Source: Azoamicus sp964498335 (GTDB lineage Bacteria; Pseudomonadota; Gammaproteobacteria; UBA6186; Azoamicaceae). Taken from it: a stretch of DNA of 64,000 nucleotides. Shown here piece by piece: positions 15,459 through 24,930 of this stretch. The position numbers were made by a program, and so were the translations under genes. The notes under the pieces are model-generated. The model saw only the letters and a program-made list of their open reading frames with translations. It was not told the origin of the DNA and made no database searches. The stretch is taken from positions 124,001 to 188,000 of the forward strand of contig CAZCGL010000001.1 of assembly GCA_964498335.1 (NCBI GenBank), given 5' to 3'. Each line of letters starts with the position of its first letter. The first letter of the stretch is position 1.

Positions 15459-17282
15459 TTTATTTTTTTTAACTGCGATATTTTTGATTATATTTAATAA
15501 TTTTAATCTATTGTTTTTTAAATTTATATCTTTATCTAAAACTAAAACATTATTAAAAAAAAATGTTATTTCTTTTTCTAATAAAGAAAATGTTCTTAAA
15601 GATTCAAAGTATAATTTTTTTTTATTTAATTTATTTAAAATTCTTAGTGTAAAACTAATGCGTTTAAACAATATTTTTTCATCACGTTTTATTAAAAAAT
15701 TTTTGTTAATTTTTTCTAATAAACTTATTTTGTTTTTTTCTACTATTTTATGTATTCGTTTAATAAAAACAATTAATTTTTCATTAAATTTATATTTTGA
15801 TATTTTTATTATAAGATTTATTTCATTTTTATAGTCTAATATATTATAATAATCCTTATTTATTTTAATAGTATCTTTTGAATTTTTTACTTTTTGTGTT
15901 ATAAAATCGCAAATTTTTTCTTCAGTATGTGTGTTTAAACTTTTGTGCAGGAATAATGATTCTTTTATAACTTCTCTTAAATTTAAATTAATTTCATTTT
16001 TTAATATTATTTTTATTATAAGTTTTGCGTCTTTTTTAAGATTAAATGGATCTTTACTACTAGTTGGTATTTTGTTTAAAATAAAGAAACTTGTTATATT
16101 ATCTATGATATCAGCTAATGGAATTAATGATAGTGATAAATTTTTCTTGATTTTATTATTTACTATTCTATTGTAATGATATAAATAATTTTTTATTTTT
16201 TCGTTTTTTATGTTACAGCTATATATTAAACCATTTAATTCTGGTATTTCTGTTGTTATTTTTGTAAGCATATCTAATTTAATAAATTTTGATGCTTTTA
16301 TAATTGTATTATTTTTTATATTTATTTTATTTTTTATAAATGATACTAAATTTTTTACTCTTTGTGTTTTTTCATACATATTACCTAATTTAGTATTCAA
16401 TACTAATTTTTTTAAATTTATTATTTTTAATGTTTTAGTATAATCTTTTTCTTTTTCATATAGATAATTTAATTCTGTTAGTTTAGTATTTATTATGTAT
16501 TCATATCCTGATTTTATTTCTTTATTTGACTTAACTGAGTCTATTAAAATTATTAATTTATTAATTAATTTATTATTTTTTTTAAGTAAAAAACAAAAAT
16601 GATCTTTTAATAATACTGTAGTTATTATCTCTTTTGGTATTTTTAGAAATTTTTTTTTAAAATTACAAATTATTAAAGAAGGGTATTCTAATATGCTTGT
16701 TATATTATTAATTGATTCTCTTTTTAAAATTAAATTTGATTTATTTGTTTTTATATATTTTTTTAATAGATTTATTATTAACTTTTCTCTTTTTTCATAA
16801 TCACAGATGACGTAACCTTTCTTTTCTAAAATTAATTCGTAATTATTTGCATCAATTTCTATATTTTTATCTAAGCTTTTATGCGATAAAGTTTTGTTAT
16901 TACTTTTAATATGAAATATTGAATGATTAATAGTTATGTTATTTAATAGTAAAACATACCATTTTATAGGTCGTATAAATTCTGTTTTGTAGTTATACCA
17001 ACGCATTCTACTTGTAAAATTAATGTTTTTCAGAACATTGGTAATTAATGTTTTTATTTTTTCTTTTAAATTAGCGCTAATTTTTTCTTTATTTAATTCT
17101 ATTATAAAAGCAATTCTTCGTGATGTTATGAAACTTTTAATAATATCATAGTTAAAATTTAATTTTTTAGTTTGTTTTTTGATTGAATCTTCAAAATTAT
17201 TTAATATGGATTTTAATCCTTTGTACGGTAGTTCTTCGGTACCTATTTCTATTAAAATATTGTTTTTTTTATTATTTTTCAT
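15432..17282 (-). CDS. glyS: Glycyl-tRNA synthetase beta subunit
   Basis: This is the large subunit of the tetrameric bacterial glycine-tRNA ligase, providing tRNA recognition. The start ILIEIGTEELPYKGLK and the SRRIAF segment are typical, as is TRMRW-like TSRMRWYN followed by FIRPIKWYVLLL. At 616 residues it is about 70 shorter than E. coli GlyS. By eye the loss lies mainly between the SRRIAF strand (residue 53 on) and the MRW motif (near residue 93), where the E. coli protein has a longer domain. It overlaps glyQ by 11 bases upstream. The sequence is strongly lysine/asparagine/isoleucine-biased. Confidence 0.93.
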   Translation of the reverse strand: MKNNKKNNILIEIGTEELPYKGLKSILNNFEDSIKKQTKKLNFNYDIIKSFITSRRIAFIIELNKEKISANLKEKIKTLITNVLKNINFTSRMRWYNYKTEFIRPIKWYVLLLNNITINHSIFHIKSNNKTLSHKSLDKNIEIDANNYELILEKKGYVICDYEKREKLIINLLKKYIKTNKSNLILKRESINNITSILEYPSLIICNFKKKFLKIPKEIITTVLLKDHFCFLLKKNNKLINKLIILIDSVKSNKEIKSGYEYIINTKLTELNYLYEKEKDYTKTLKIINLKKLVLNTKLGNMYEKTQRVKNLVSFIKNKINIKNNTIIKASKFIKLDMLTKITTEIPELNGLIYSCNIKNEKIKNYLYHYNRIVNNKIKKNLSLSLIPLADIIDNITSFFILNKIPTSSKDPFNLKKDAKLIIKIILKNEINLNLREVIKESLFLHKSLNTHTEEKICDFITQKVKNSKDTIKINKDYYNILDYKNEINLIIKISKYKFNEKLIVFIKRIHKIVEKNKISLLEKINKNFLIKRDEKILFKRISFTLRILNKLNKKKLYFESLRTFSLLEKEITFFFNNVLVLDKDINLKNNRLKLLNIIKNIAVKKNKLASFFNNN

Positions 17283-18138
17283 TTTTAATCTTTTCTGCTA
17301 TTTTTTTTGATAAAAATCTCATTTTTTCTATATATTCAAATCTTTCAGTTATAGGAATGTATTTGTTTGCATCTATTAAGTTAAATAAGTGTGATAATTT
17401 TATTAATTTTTCATAACTTATTCTTGGTAAGTTTTTATTTATTAGATTTTTACATTCTTTTTCTGTATTTAAAAAATATTCTTTTAATTCTGTTGAATTT
17501 ATTTCTTTTTGTATATATGTATTCATCTCTTTCTCGTATTTTAGAAAAATATCTGAATATTTTATGCTCTTATTTTTATTAAAATCTAATATTATTTCTT
17601 CTATATTTTGAATCTTTTGTAAATGTAAAGCTATTCTTTCTAAGCCGTATGCTATTTCAACCATTATAGGATGGCATTCTAGATCTCCCATTTGTTGAAA
17701 ATATGTAAATTGCGTAATTTCTGTTCCATTTAGTCTGACTTCCCATCCTATTCCGTTTGCGCCTAAACTTGGGCTTTTCCAATTATCTTCTATAAAGTTT
17801 ATTTCATTTTTTTTAATTTTTACACCTATTTCTTTCAACGAGTCAATATATAATTTTTGTATATTTAATGGCGAAGGTTTCATTATGACTTGATATTGAT
17901 GAAATAATATACTTCTATTAGAAAATTTTGTATGTCTTATATCGGTAGGTCGTCTTGATATTTGAGTATATGCTGCATTAAAATTTTGATTTGTCAAAGC
18001 ATTTATAAATGTCATTGGATGAAATGTTGCAGCACCAACTTCTTGATCTAGTGGTTGAATAATTACACAAGAATTTTTTTTCCAAAAATTATTTAGTTTA
18101 TCTATTATTTTATTAAAAGTCATTATTTCATTTTTCAT
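17272..18138 (-). CDS. glyQ: Glycyl-tRNA synthetase alpha subunit
   Basis: This is the class II catalytic subunit of bacterial GlyRS. CVIIQPLDQEVGAATFHPMTFINAL near residue 24, the RRPTDIRHTK and RSILFHQYQVIMKPSP segments, IGWEVRLNGTEITQFTYFQQ and the YGLERIALHLQ motif are near-invariant in the family. The 288-residue frame may begin at the first Met or at the sixth residue (18123, MTFNKII), which aligns better with the usual N-terminus. It lies five bases downstream of dnaB. Confidence 0.96.
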   Translation of the reverse strand: MKNEIMTFNKIIDKLNNFWKKNSCVIIQPLDQEVGAATFHPMTFINALTNQNFNAAYTQISRRPTDIRHTKFSNRSILFHQYQVIMKPSPLNIQKLYIDSLKEIGVKIKKNEINFIEDNWKSPSLGANGIGWEVRLNGTEITQFTYFQQMGDLECHPIMVEIAYGLERIALHLQKIQNIEEIILDFNKNKSIKYSDIFLKYEKEMNTYIQKEINSTELKEYFLNTEKECKNLINKNLPRISYEKLIKLSHLFNLIDANKYIPITERFEYIEKMRFLSKKIAEKIKNEK

Positions 18139-18143
18139 ATATA

Positions 18144-19487
18144 TTATTCATCTGTTAAATTTTCAAACTTTGAGTAGTGCCCTAAAAATTTTAAATTTAT
18201 TGTGCCTATTGGCCCATTTCTTTGTTTAGAAATAATTATTTCTGCCAGGCCTTTATTTTTAATATTTTTATTATATATTTCATCTCTATATATAAATATT
18301 ATTAAATCAGCATCTTGTTCTATTGAACCTGATTCTCTAAGATCTGACATAATGGGGCGTTTGTCTGTTCTTTGTTCTAAACTTCTGTTTAGTTGTGATA
18401 ATGCTATTATAGGTACATTTAATTCTTTTGCTAATACTTTCAATGATCTAGATATTTCAGATATTTCAGATGCTCTATATTCTGTTATTTCTGGCAGGTG
18501 CATTAGTTGCAAATAATCAATTATAATAGCACCTAATTCTTTGTTTAAATTAAAAATTTTTCTTGCTTTATTATTTATATCATATGGTGTCAATGATCCA
18601 CTATCATCTATATATAAATTTTTTCCAGACAGTAATGCTATAGCAGAAGATAGTCTAGGCCAATCAGTTTCTTTTAATAAACCTGTACGTAACCGTTGAA
18701 GCTCTATTCTTCCTAGTGATGATAACATTCGTGTTGCTATTTGTTCTGCTGGCATCTCCATACTGAATATTAAAACTGGCATGTTATTTTTTATTATAAT
18801 ATTTTCTGCTATATTTATAGCTAGAGTAGTTTTCCCCATGGATGGTCTACCAGCTATTATTATTAGATCTGATTTATGTAATCCTGAAGTTATATTATCT
18901 AAATCTTTAAAACCTGATGATAATCCAGTTATGCTTGATCCAGATTCGAAAAAAGTTTCTATTTTTTTAATTGTTGTTGTTAGCGCTTGAGATATTGTTA
19001 TTATATTCTCTTTATTTTTTTGCTTTTTAGATATTGATAGTATTTCTTTTTCAGCTTTATCAATTATTTCTTGTATATTTTTATTTTTTATATTCAAAGA
19101 TGCTTCTATTATATTTTTGCTTGTTATTATTAATTTTCTTAAAGCTGAGTATTCTTTTACTATTTTAACGTATGTTTTTATATTTTTTGTGTTAGGTGTG
19201 TTGATTATTAATTCATTTAAATATTCTTTTCCGCCAACCATTATTAATTCATTGTTATTTTTTAAAATTTCTGTTAATGATATTAAATCAATAGTCTTAT
19301 TATTTTTTATTTCATTTTCAATTATTTTAAATATTAATCTATGTTTTTTTTTATAAAAATCTGTTTCTTCGATATCATCAGATATTTTTTCCCAATTCTC
19401 GTTATCTATTAGTATACCTGTTAATATTGATTGTTCAGCCTCTATAGAAAATGGTATAGAATATGGTATGTTTTTAGCTAGTTTCAT
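18144..19487 (-). CDS. dnaB: Replicative DNA helicase DnaB
   Basis: This is the hexameric 5'-3' helicase of the replication fork. The N-terminal domain begins IPYSIPFSIEAEQSIL. The RecA-like domain has Walker A GRPSMGKTT at about 211-219, IIDYLQLM, LSQLNRSLEQR and DLRESGSIEQDAD. At 447 residues it is nearly full length. It follows rplI with a four-base overlap in the classical rpsF-rpsR-rplI-dnaB order. Its preservation contrasts with the decay of DnaA in the same genome. Confidence 0.97.
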   Translation of the reverse strand: MKLAKNIPYSIPFSIEAEQSILTGILIDNENWEKISDDIEETDFYKKKHRLIFKIIENEIKNNKTIDLISLTEILKNNNELIMVGGKEYLNELIINTPNTKNIKTYVKIVKEYSALRKLIITSKNIIEASLNIKNKNIQEIIDKAEKEILSISKKQKNKENIITISQALTTTIKKIETFFESGSSITGLSSGFKDLDNITSGLHKSDLIIIAGRPSMGKTTLAINIAENIIIKNNMPVLIFSMEMPAEQIATRMLSSLGRIELQRLRTGLLKETDWPRLSSAIALLSGKNLYIDDSGSLTPYDINNKARKIFNLNKELGAIIIDYLQLMHLPEITEYRASEISEISRSLKVLAKELNVPIIALSQLNRSLEQRTDKRPIMSDLRESGSIEQDADLIIFIYRDEIYNKNIKNKGLAEIIISKQRNGPIGTINLKFLGHYSKFENLTDE

Positions 19488-19915
19488 TTATTTATTTTTT
19501 TAAAAATTAAATATATTTTAAAACTATCTTTTTTTTCATTTTTGATTTCTATTTCATGTGAACCTAGTTTTTTAATAAAAATGTCTTTTATTATATTTTT
19601 TTGTTTTATATTTATATTTAATTTTTTTAATATTTTTGTTATTTTTAATGTATTATATGTAACATATAATTCATTATTTTCTTTTACTATAGCTGGTATT
19701 ATTATGCTTGTGTTATGTAATATATTTATTAGGTTAAACTTGTTTTCATGTTTTTTATTTTTTATTTCGAGCTTCTGTTTTAAAATATTTTCTTTATTAG
19801 CTATAGATGCTTTTTTTTGTGGAATTAAATAATTCTTTGCGTAGCCATTTTTTACTGATATTATTTTTCCTGCTTCACCTAATTTTTCTATTTTTTCTAA
19901 TAAAATTATTTTCAT
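19484..19915 (-). CDS. rplI: 50S ribosomal protein L9
   Basis: This is bL9, the elongated stalk-base protein. MKIILLEKIEKLGEAGKIISVKNGYAKNYLIPQKKAS is the diagnostic N-terminal domain. The central helix and C-terminal domain are present but diverged and lysine-rich. The frame runs back to a GTG at 19936, but the ATG at 19915 matches the invariant family start and lies just after the rpsR stop, so it is chosen, giving about 143 residues. Confidence 0.95.
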   Translation of the reverse strand: MKIILLEKIEKLGEAGKIISVKNGYAKNYLIPQKKASIANKENILKQKLEIKNKKHENKFNLINILHNTSIIIPAIVKENNELYVTYNTLKITKILKKLNINIKQKNIIKDIFIKKLGSHEIEIKNEKKDSFKIYLIFKKINK

Positions 19916-19916
19916 T

Positions 19917-20123
19917 TTATCCCTTATGCTGATCACAATATGGAATTAGAGCCAAAAATCTTGCTAGTTTAACAGCTTTTGATAAAGCTCTTTGTTCTTT
20001 TGCTGATAATCCTGTTGTTCTTTTTGGTATTATTTTGTTATTTTCAGATATATAATTTTTTAGTGTAGATATATCTTTGTAATCAAATGTTTTTATTATT
20101 TTATTTTTAGTTTGTTGTGTCAT
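19917..20123 (-). CDS. rpsR: 30S ribosomal protein S18
   Basis: This is bS18, partner of S6 on the 30S platform. FDYKDISTLKNYISENNKIIPKRTTGLSAKEQRALSKAVKLARFLALIPY is typical throughout. The ATG at 20123 (MTQQTKNK) is preferred to an in-frame GTG at 20132. It gives 68 residues and still overlaps the end of rpsF by 17 bases, implying translational coupling. Confidence 0.95.
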   Translation of the reverse strand: MTQQTKNKIIKTFDYKDISTLKNYISENNKIIPKRTTGLSAKEQRALSKAVKLARFLALIPYCDQHKG

Positions 20124-20457
20124 TTTTTTCACTTATTATTTGTTTTGTTTTTAGTTTTGACGGATTTGTTATAGCGTTTTTAACACTTAAAATTAATTTT
20201 CGTATTATTGCGTCATTAAATTTTAATGAATCTTGAAGTTCTTGTAAAATATTCTTATTACATTCTATGTTCATTAATATGTAATGTGCTTTGTGTATTT
20301 TTTTAATTTGGTAAGCTAATTGTCTTTTACCTAAATCTTCTAATCTATGTATTTTTCCATTACCGTTTTCTATTATTGTTTTGTATTTTTTTATTATATT
20401 TTGCAATCTTTCGCTTTGATCTGGATGTACTAATATCATTATTTCATAATTGTTCAT
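20107..20457 (-). CDS. rpsF: 30S ribosomal protein S6
   Basis: This is bS6, a platform protein that binds S18. The start MNNYEIMILVHPDQSE and the segments HRLEDLGKRQLAYQIKKIHKAHYILMNIE and LKFNDAIIRKLI are the standard family features. The 116-residue length is normal. It is the first gene of the rpsF-rpsR-rplI-dnaB group, preceded by fmt on the same strand. Confidence 0.95.
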   Translation of the reverse strand: MNNYEIMILVHPDQSERLQNIIKKYKTIIENGNGKIHRLEDLGKRQLAYQIKKIHKAHYILMNIECNKNILQELQDSLKFNDAIIRKLILSVKNAITNPSKLKTKQIISEKNDTTN

Positions 20458-20474
20458 TTAATTCCTCTTTATTT

Positions 20475-21413
20475 TTATTTTAAAACATCATTTTTTTTAA
20501 AAAAGTCTTTTTTATTATTTAAAAGATCTTTTATTGTTATTATTTTCTTTCCTTGAAACTGTATTTTTTTAATCCTTAAAATATATTCTTTAGTTATTAC
20601 ATCAATACCATTTTTATTTATATTTTTTATTAAACCTGGTCTTAATATTATATTTTTTTTTATTGTTTTAGCATATATTATTTTTATTTTTTCATTTTTG
20701 AAAGTAGTAAAAGGATATTTTATTCCAGTTAATGATTTTATTTTTCTTTCTATATTTAATGCTGTATCATTCCAATTTATTTTTAAAAAAAACTTATCTA
20801 TTTTTGTTGTATATGTTGAATCATTTTTATTTTGAATAGTTTCTATTATTGTATTATTTTTAATTTCGTTTAATGTTTTTGTCAAACATTTTACTGCTAA
20901 ATTACTTAATTTTTTAAATAATTTTTCATAAGTGTCATTTTTTTTAATTTTAAGTTTCATTATATTCAAAATATTACCTGAGTCAATTTTATTATTTATT
21001 TTTATTATTGATATACCTGTTTCTGTTTCTCCATTTAGTATAGCTGTTTGAATTGGTGTTGGTCCCTTTAATTTTGGAAGTATTGATGGATGGATGTTTA
21101 TTATACCATATTTTGGTATAGTGATTATATTTTCGTTTATCTTATATCCATAATCAACCAAAATCATTAAATCTGGGTTTAATTTTTTTATATTTATTTC
21201 TGAATCTAAAGAATTTATATCATTTGGAGTCATGTATTGTATTAAATTTTTTTTTGATACTGTTTTTACAGGATATTCTGTTAATTTTTGACCTCTACCA
21301 AATTTTTTATCATTTTTAGTTATAGTACAAATTATTTCATATTTTCTTTTAATTAAATTTTCTAAGATTTTTGAGGCAAAAATATTAGTTCCTATTAATA
21401 TTATTTTTTTCAT
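20475..21413 (-). CDS. fmt: Methionyl-tRNA formyltransferase
   Basis: Fmt formylates initiator Met-tRNA using 10-formyl-THF. The active-site region is seen as IINIHPSILPKLKGPTPIQTAIL (catalytic Asn and His) with the Asp in KIDSGNIL. Together with GRGQKLTEYPVK near residue 40 these are diagnostic. A C-terminal domain of about 100 lysine-rich residues is retained. At 312 residues it is full length. It overlaps def by four bases, the common def-fmt pairing that starts and finishes formyl-methionine metabolism. Confidence 0.95.
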   Translation of the reverse strand: MKKIILIGTNIFASKILENLIKRKYEIICTITKNDKKFGRGQKLTEYPVKTVSKKNLIQYMTPNDINSLDSEINIKKLNPDLMILVDYGYKINENIITIPKYGIINIHPSILPKLKGPTPIQTAILNGETETGISIIKINNKIDSGNILNIMKLKIKKNDTYEKLFKKLSNLAVKCLTKTLNEIKNNTIIETIQNKNDSTYTTKIDKFFLKINWNDTALNIERKIKSLTGIKYPFTTFKNEKIKIIYAKTIKKNIILRPGLIKNINKNGIDVITKEYILRIKKIQFQGKKIITIKDLLNNKKDFFKKNDVLK

Positions 21414-21880
21414 TTTTTTATTAATTTTTTTTTTAAATTCGATATTTTATCATACAATGTTATCCCGTTAAGATGATCTATTTCGTGTTGAATACATATG
21501 CTTAATAAATTGTCAGTCATTAGTGTTTTTTTTTTATTATTTAAATCTGTAAAAGATGTTCTTATTATTTTATTTCTTTTAACTTTTATAAAAAAATCCG
21601 GAAATGACAAACATCCTTCTGTAGTTATTGTTATACCTTTTTTATATATTATTTTTGGATTTATCATTATTATTGGATTTATTTTTTTATTTATTAAAAT
21701 AACTATTATTTTTTTATTTATGTTAACTTGTGTAGCTGCTAATCCAATTCCATTATTATGTATCATGGTTTCTATCATATCTTTTGAATTTTTTAAGATT
21801 TCATCATTTATTATATACACCGGGTTTGCTTTTTTTTTAAGATTTTGGTTTGGATATGTTAATATATTTAGTATTGTCAT
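21410..21880 (-). CDS. def: Peptide deformylase
   Basis: This metalloenzyme removes the formyl group from nascent proteins. All three family motifs are present: GIGLAATQ near 44-51, EGCLSFPDF near 92-100 (Cys ligand) and QHEIDHLNG near 134-142 (two His ligands and the catalytic Glu). At 156 residues it is slightly shorter than the usual 165-170. It is followed immediately by fmt. Confidence 0.96.
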   Translation of the reverse strand: MTILNILTYPNQNLKKKANPVYIINDEILKNSKDMIETMIHNNGIGLAATQVNINKKIIVILINKKINPIIMINPKIIYKKGITITTEGCLSFPDFFIKVKRNKIIRTSFTDLNNKKKTLMTDNLLSICIQHEIDHLNGITLYDKISNLKKKLIKK

Positions 21881-21935
21881 TTTTTTAATTTTGCTTTTGT
21901 TTTTTATAAATTATAAAATATTATTGTAAATAATG

Positions 21936-21963
21936 TAAAGTAATGTTATAAATTGTTACTTTA
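21936..21963. promoter_or_regulatory. Inverted repeat in the def/ferredoxin divergent region
   Basis: TAAAGTAA (21936-21943) and TTACTTTA (21956-21963) form 8-bp inverted arms around a 12-base spacer that includes TTATAAA, a possible -10 box. It lies 21 bases before the ferredoxin ATG and between two divergent genes. It could be an operator or a 5'-UTR hairpin. It does not match the FNR-type box. Confidence 0.35.
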
Positions 21964-21983
21964 TGTTTTAAAAGGAATATTTT

Positions 21984-22307
21984 ATGGCTTTTGTTGTAAC
22001 AGACAAATGTGTTTTATGTAAATATACTGATTGTGTTGAGGTTTGTCCAGTTGATTGTTTTCACGAAGGACCTAAATCATTAGTTATTGATCCTGATGAA
22101 TGTATAGATTGTGCTTTGTGTGAACCTGAATGTCCTGTAGAAGCCATTTTACCAGAAGATGAGGTCAAAGATAAGAGAATTATAGATTTAAATTCTAAAT
22201 TGTCTAAGATTTGGCCAAATATAACTAAAAAAAAAGAGCCATTAGTTGATGCCGATAAATGGAAAAATGTTGATGGCAAAATAAAATATTTAGACGAGTA
22301 TTTATAA
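21984..22307 (+). CDS. fdxA: Seven-iron (3Fe-4S/4Fe-4S) ferredoxin, FdxA type
   Basis: A 107-residue ferredoxin of the Azotobacter FdI type. The first cluster region is CVLCKYTDCVEVCP, where the spacing after the second Cys suits a [3Fe-4S] cluster. The second is CIDCALCEPECP for [4Fe-4S]. DCFHEGPKSLVIDPDECIDC is a family signature. It is a soluble low-potential carrier whose partner cannot be told from sequence. Candidates are FeS assembly, a reductase or a diaphorase. It is followed by rpmE after about ten bases. Confidence 0.93.
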   Translation: MAFVVTDKCVLCKYTDCVEVCPVDCFHEGPKSLVIDPDECIDCALCEPECPVEAILPEDEVKDKRIIDLNSKLSKIWPNITKKKEPLVDADKWKNVDGKIKYLDEYL

Positions 22308-22317
22308 AGGTTTTTTT

Positions 22318-22527
22318 ATGAATAAGAAAAATGTTAATTTAAAGAGTGTTAATATTTTTTGTAGTTGTGGTAATTTTTTTGAATTAAATTTAATTTTAGA
22401 TGTTGATAAATTAAATATAGAAGTTTGTAATAAATGTCACCCTTTTTATACTGGAAAACAAAAAATAATAGATGTTGCTGGTAGAGTTGATAATTTTAAT
22501 AAAAAATTTAGTAAATTAAAAAAATAA
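22318..22527 (+). CDS. rpmE: 50S ribosomal protein L31
   Basis: This is a bL31 of 69 residues, with FCSCGNFFEL near the start and the closing motif EVCNKCHPFYTGKQKIIDVAGRVDNFNKKF. The CxC and CxxC pairs are kept, so this is the zinc-binding form. It lies between the ferredoxin and gyrB on the plus strand. Confidence 0.93.
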   Translation: MNKKNVNLKSVNIFCSCGNFFELNLILDVDKLNIEVCNKCHPFYTGKQKIIDVAGRVDNFNKKFSKLKK

Positions 22528-22545
22528 TTTTATAATATTTTTTAG

Positions 22546-24930
22546 ATGAGTAGTTATGATTCTTCAAAAATAAAAATTTTTAAAGGTCTTGAAGCTGTTC
22601 GAAAAAGACCTGGTATGTATATAGGAAATACCGATGATGGAAGCGGTCTACATAAAATGATTTTTGAAGTTGTTGATAATTCTATAGATGAGTATCTTGT
22701 CGGTGAATGTAAAAATATAAAAGTTATATTAAAAAATGATGGCTATGTTACTGTTATAGATGATGGTAGGGGAATGCCTGTAGACAAGCATGAAGACGAA
22801 GGTATTTCTGCAGCTGAAGTTATTATGACTGTTTTGCATTCTGGAGCTAAATTTGATGATAAATCGTATAAAGTGTCAGGTGGATTACACGGTGTTGGAA
22901 TTTCTGTTGTTAATGCTTTATCTAGTAATTTAATCCTTAGAATTTTTAGAGATGGATTTGTTTATGAACAAAATTATTCATATGGTAGGCCTATTAGTGA
23001 ATTAAAAATTTTATCAGAAACTTCACTTAGAGGAACAGAAGTGTCATTTTTACCTGATGCTACTATATTTAGTTCAGTAAAATTCAATTACCAATTATTA
23101 TTTGATAGATTTATTGAATTATCGTTTTTAAATCCAGGTATAAACATTTTTTTATTAGATGAAAGGTCTAAAACTTTAAAACAAAATTATTTTTTTGAAA
23201 CTGAAGGATTACAAGCCTTTATTTCCTATTTAAATAAAGATAAAAAGGTTATTAATAAGGATGTTATATTTTTTTCAGAAACAAAAAATGATGTTTTGAT
23301 AAAAGTTGGTATTCAATGGACTGAAATTAATTCAGAATCAATTTTATGTTACACTAATAATATTTTTCAGCGAGATGGAGGATCTCATCTTATAGCTTTT
23401 AAAAGTTCATTAACTAGAGTTGTTAAATTATATATAGATGAATTTTTTCCAAAAAATAATAATTTATTAATAATTGGTGATGATATTAGAGAAGGTATTG
23501 TTGTTGTTTTATCTTTATACATGTTTAATCCAAAATTTTCTTCTCAAATAAAAGATAAATTGATATCTACAGAAGCTAGACAAGCGGTTGAACATGTTGT
23601 TTTTAATAATTTGAAAGATTTTTTTTACGAAAACCCTTTAATAGCAAAAACAATATGTATGAGAATTATAAATGCAGCTAGAGCGAGAAATGCTGCAAGG
23701 CAAGCTAGAGATTTAAGTAGAAAAAAAAATAGTATGGAATTTGTAAATTTATATGGAAAGTTAGCTGATTGTCAAGAAAATGATCCTGATTTATCTGAGA
23801 TTTTTTTAGTTGAGGGTGATTCTGCTGGTGGCTCGGCAAAACAAGCTAGAGATAGACGTACTCAAGCAGTTTTACCTTTGAAGGGTAAAATTTTAAATGT
23901 TGAAAGAACTGGATTTGATAAAGTTTTTTCTAGTTTAGAACTTAAGTCTGTTGTTAGTGCTTTAAAATGTTGTACTGGTATTAATGAATATGATATAAAT
24001 CTTTTAAGATATAAAAAAATAATTTTTATGACCGATGCCGATGTTGATGGTGCACATATTAAAACGTTATTGTTGACTTTTTTTTATAGGCATATGCCAT
24101 TTTTAATTGAAAATAATTGTATATTTATATCTAATCCACCGCTATATAGAATTTCTAATAAAGATTGTTTTTTTTATATTAAAAACAAAAGTGATTTTAA
24201 TGATTTTGTTTTTACCTGTATCTTTGAAAAAATAAAATCTGTTTTTATACATTTAGATCATTCTTTTATAAATAGCGTTGTATCAGAATATAAAAATATA
24301 GTTAATTTATTGGATAATTTGTCTAATATTTATCCAAAATTTTTTATTGAAAAGCTTATATATTTTAATGATGTCATTCCAGATAAAACTAGCATAGATT
24401 TTTTTACTAAGTTAAATTTATATAAAGATTTTTTAAATTCAAGTTTTTTTGTTGATAATAAAATTATATATAATTTTATTAAGATTAGTGCTGAAATTAT
24501 TGATGTTAGTTTTTTAAGTTATGGTGTTTTAAAAAAATTTAAATTTGATGTTAATTTTTTTTCTACAGAAGAGTATAGCACTATTTTAAAATTTAATATT
24601 CTTTTAAATAAAGTTTTTTTAACACACAAAACTTATAAATTTGATGGTATTGATTATAATTTTTATAATTTTACGGATTTAATAAATAATTTAGTTAATA
24701 AAATTCTATCTTCTTATAATATTCAACGTTATAAAGGATTAGGAGAGATGAATCCTCAGCAATTATGGGAAACATCTATGAATCCTAAAACACGTAATAT
24801 TAAACTTGTTAAAGTTAAAGATGCTGAAAATGCTAGTAAGATTTTTTCTAGCTTGATGGGTGGAAATATTGAAGATAGAAAAAAAATAATAGAAAAGAAT
24901 ATTAATTCTAGAATTGACTTAGATTTTTAA
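22546..24930 (+). CDS. gyrB: DNA gyrase subunit B
   Basis: GyrB is the ATPase subunit of gyrase that drives negative supercoiling. The GHKL ATPase domain shows EVVDNSIDEYLVGEC, DDGRGMPVD and GGLHGVGISVVNAL. The TOPRIM domain shows EGDSAGGSAKQARDRRTQAVLPLKGKILNVE and TDADVDGAHIKTLLLTF. The C-terminus ends QRYKGLGEMNPQQLWETSMNP. At 794 residues the core is complete. An expanded, phenylalanine/aspartate-rich insert after the TOPRIM domain corresponds to the region in gammaproteobacterial GyrB. The stop overlaps the rlmB stop on the other strand. Confidence 0.97.
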   Translation: MSSYDSSKIKIFKGLEAVRKRPGMYIGNTDDGSGLHKMIFEVVDNSIDEYLVGECKNIKVILKNDGYVTVIDDGRGMPVDKHEDEGISAAEVIMTVLHSGAKFDDKSYKVSGGLHGVGISVVNALSSNLILRIFRDGFVYEQNYSYGRPISELKILSETSLRGTEVSFLPDATIFSSVKFNYQLLFDRFIELSFLNPGINIFLLDERSKTLKQNYFFETEGLQAFISYLNKDKKVINKDVIFFSETKNDVLIKVGIQWTEINSESILCYTNNIFQRDGGSHLIAFKSSLTRVVKLYIDEFFPKNNNLLIIGDDIREGIVVVLSLYMFNPKFSSQIKDKLISTEARQAVEHVVFNNLKDFFYENPLIAKTICMRIINAARARNAARQARDLSRKKNSMEFVNLYGKLADCQENDPDLSEIFLVEGDSAGGSAKQARDRRTQAVLPLKGKILNVERTGFDKVFSSLELKSVVSALKCCTGINEYDINLLRYKKIIFMTDADVDGAHIKTLLLTFFYRHMPFLIENNCIFISNPPLYRISNKDCFFYIKNKSDFNDFVFTCIFEKIKSVFIHLDHSFINSVVSEYKNIVNLLDNLSNIYPKFFIEKLIYFNDVIPDKTSIDFFTKLNLYKDFLNSSFFVDNKIIYNFIKISAEIIDVSFLSYGVLKKFKFDVNFFSTEEYSTILKFNILLNKVFLTHKTYKFDGIDYNFYNFTDLINNLVNKILSSYNIQRYKGLGEMNPQQLWETSMNPKTRNIKLVKVKDAENASKIFSSLMGGNIEDRKKIIEKNINSRIDLDF

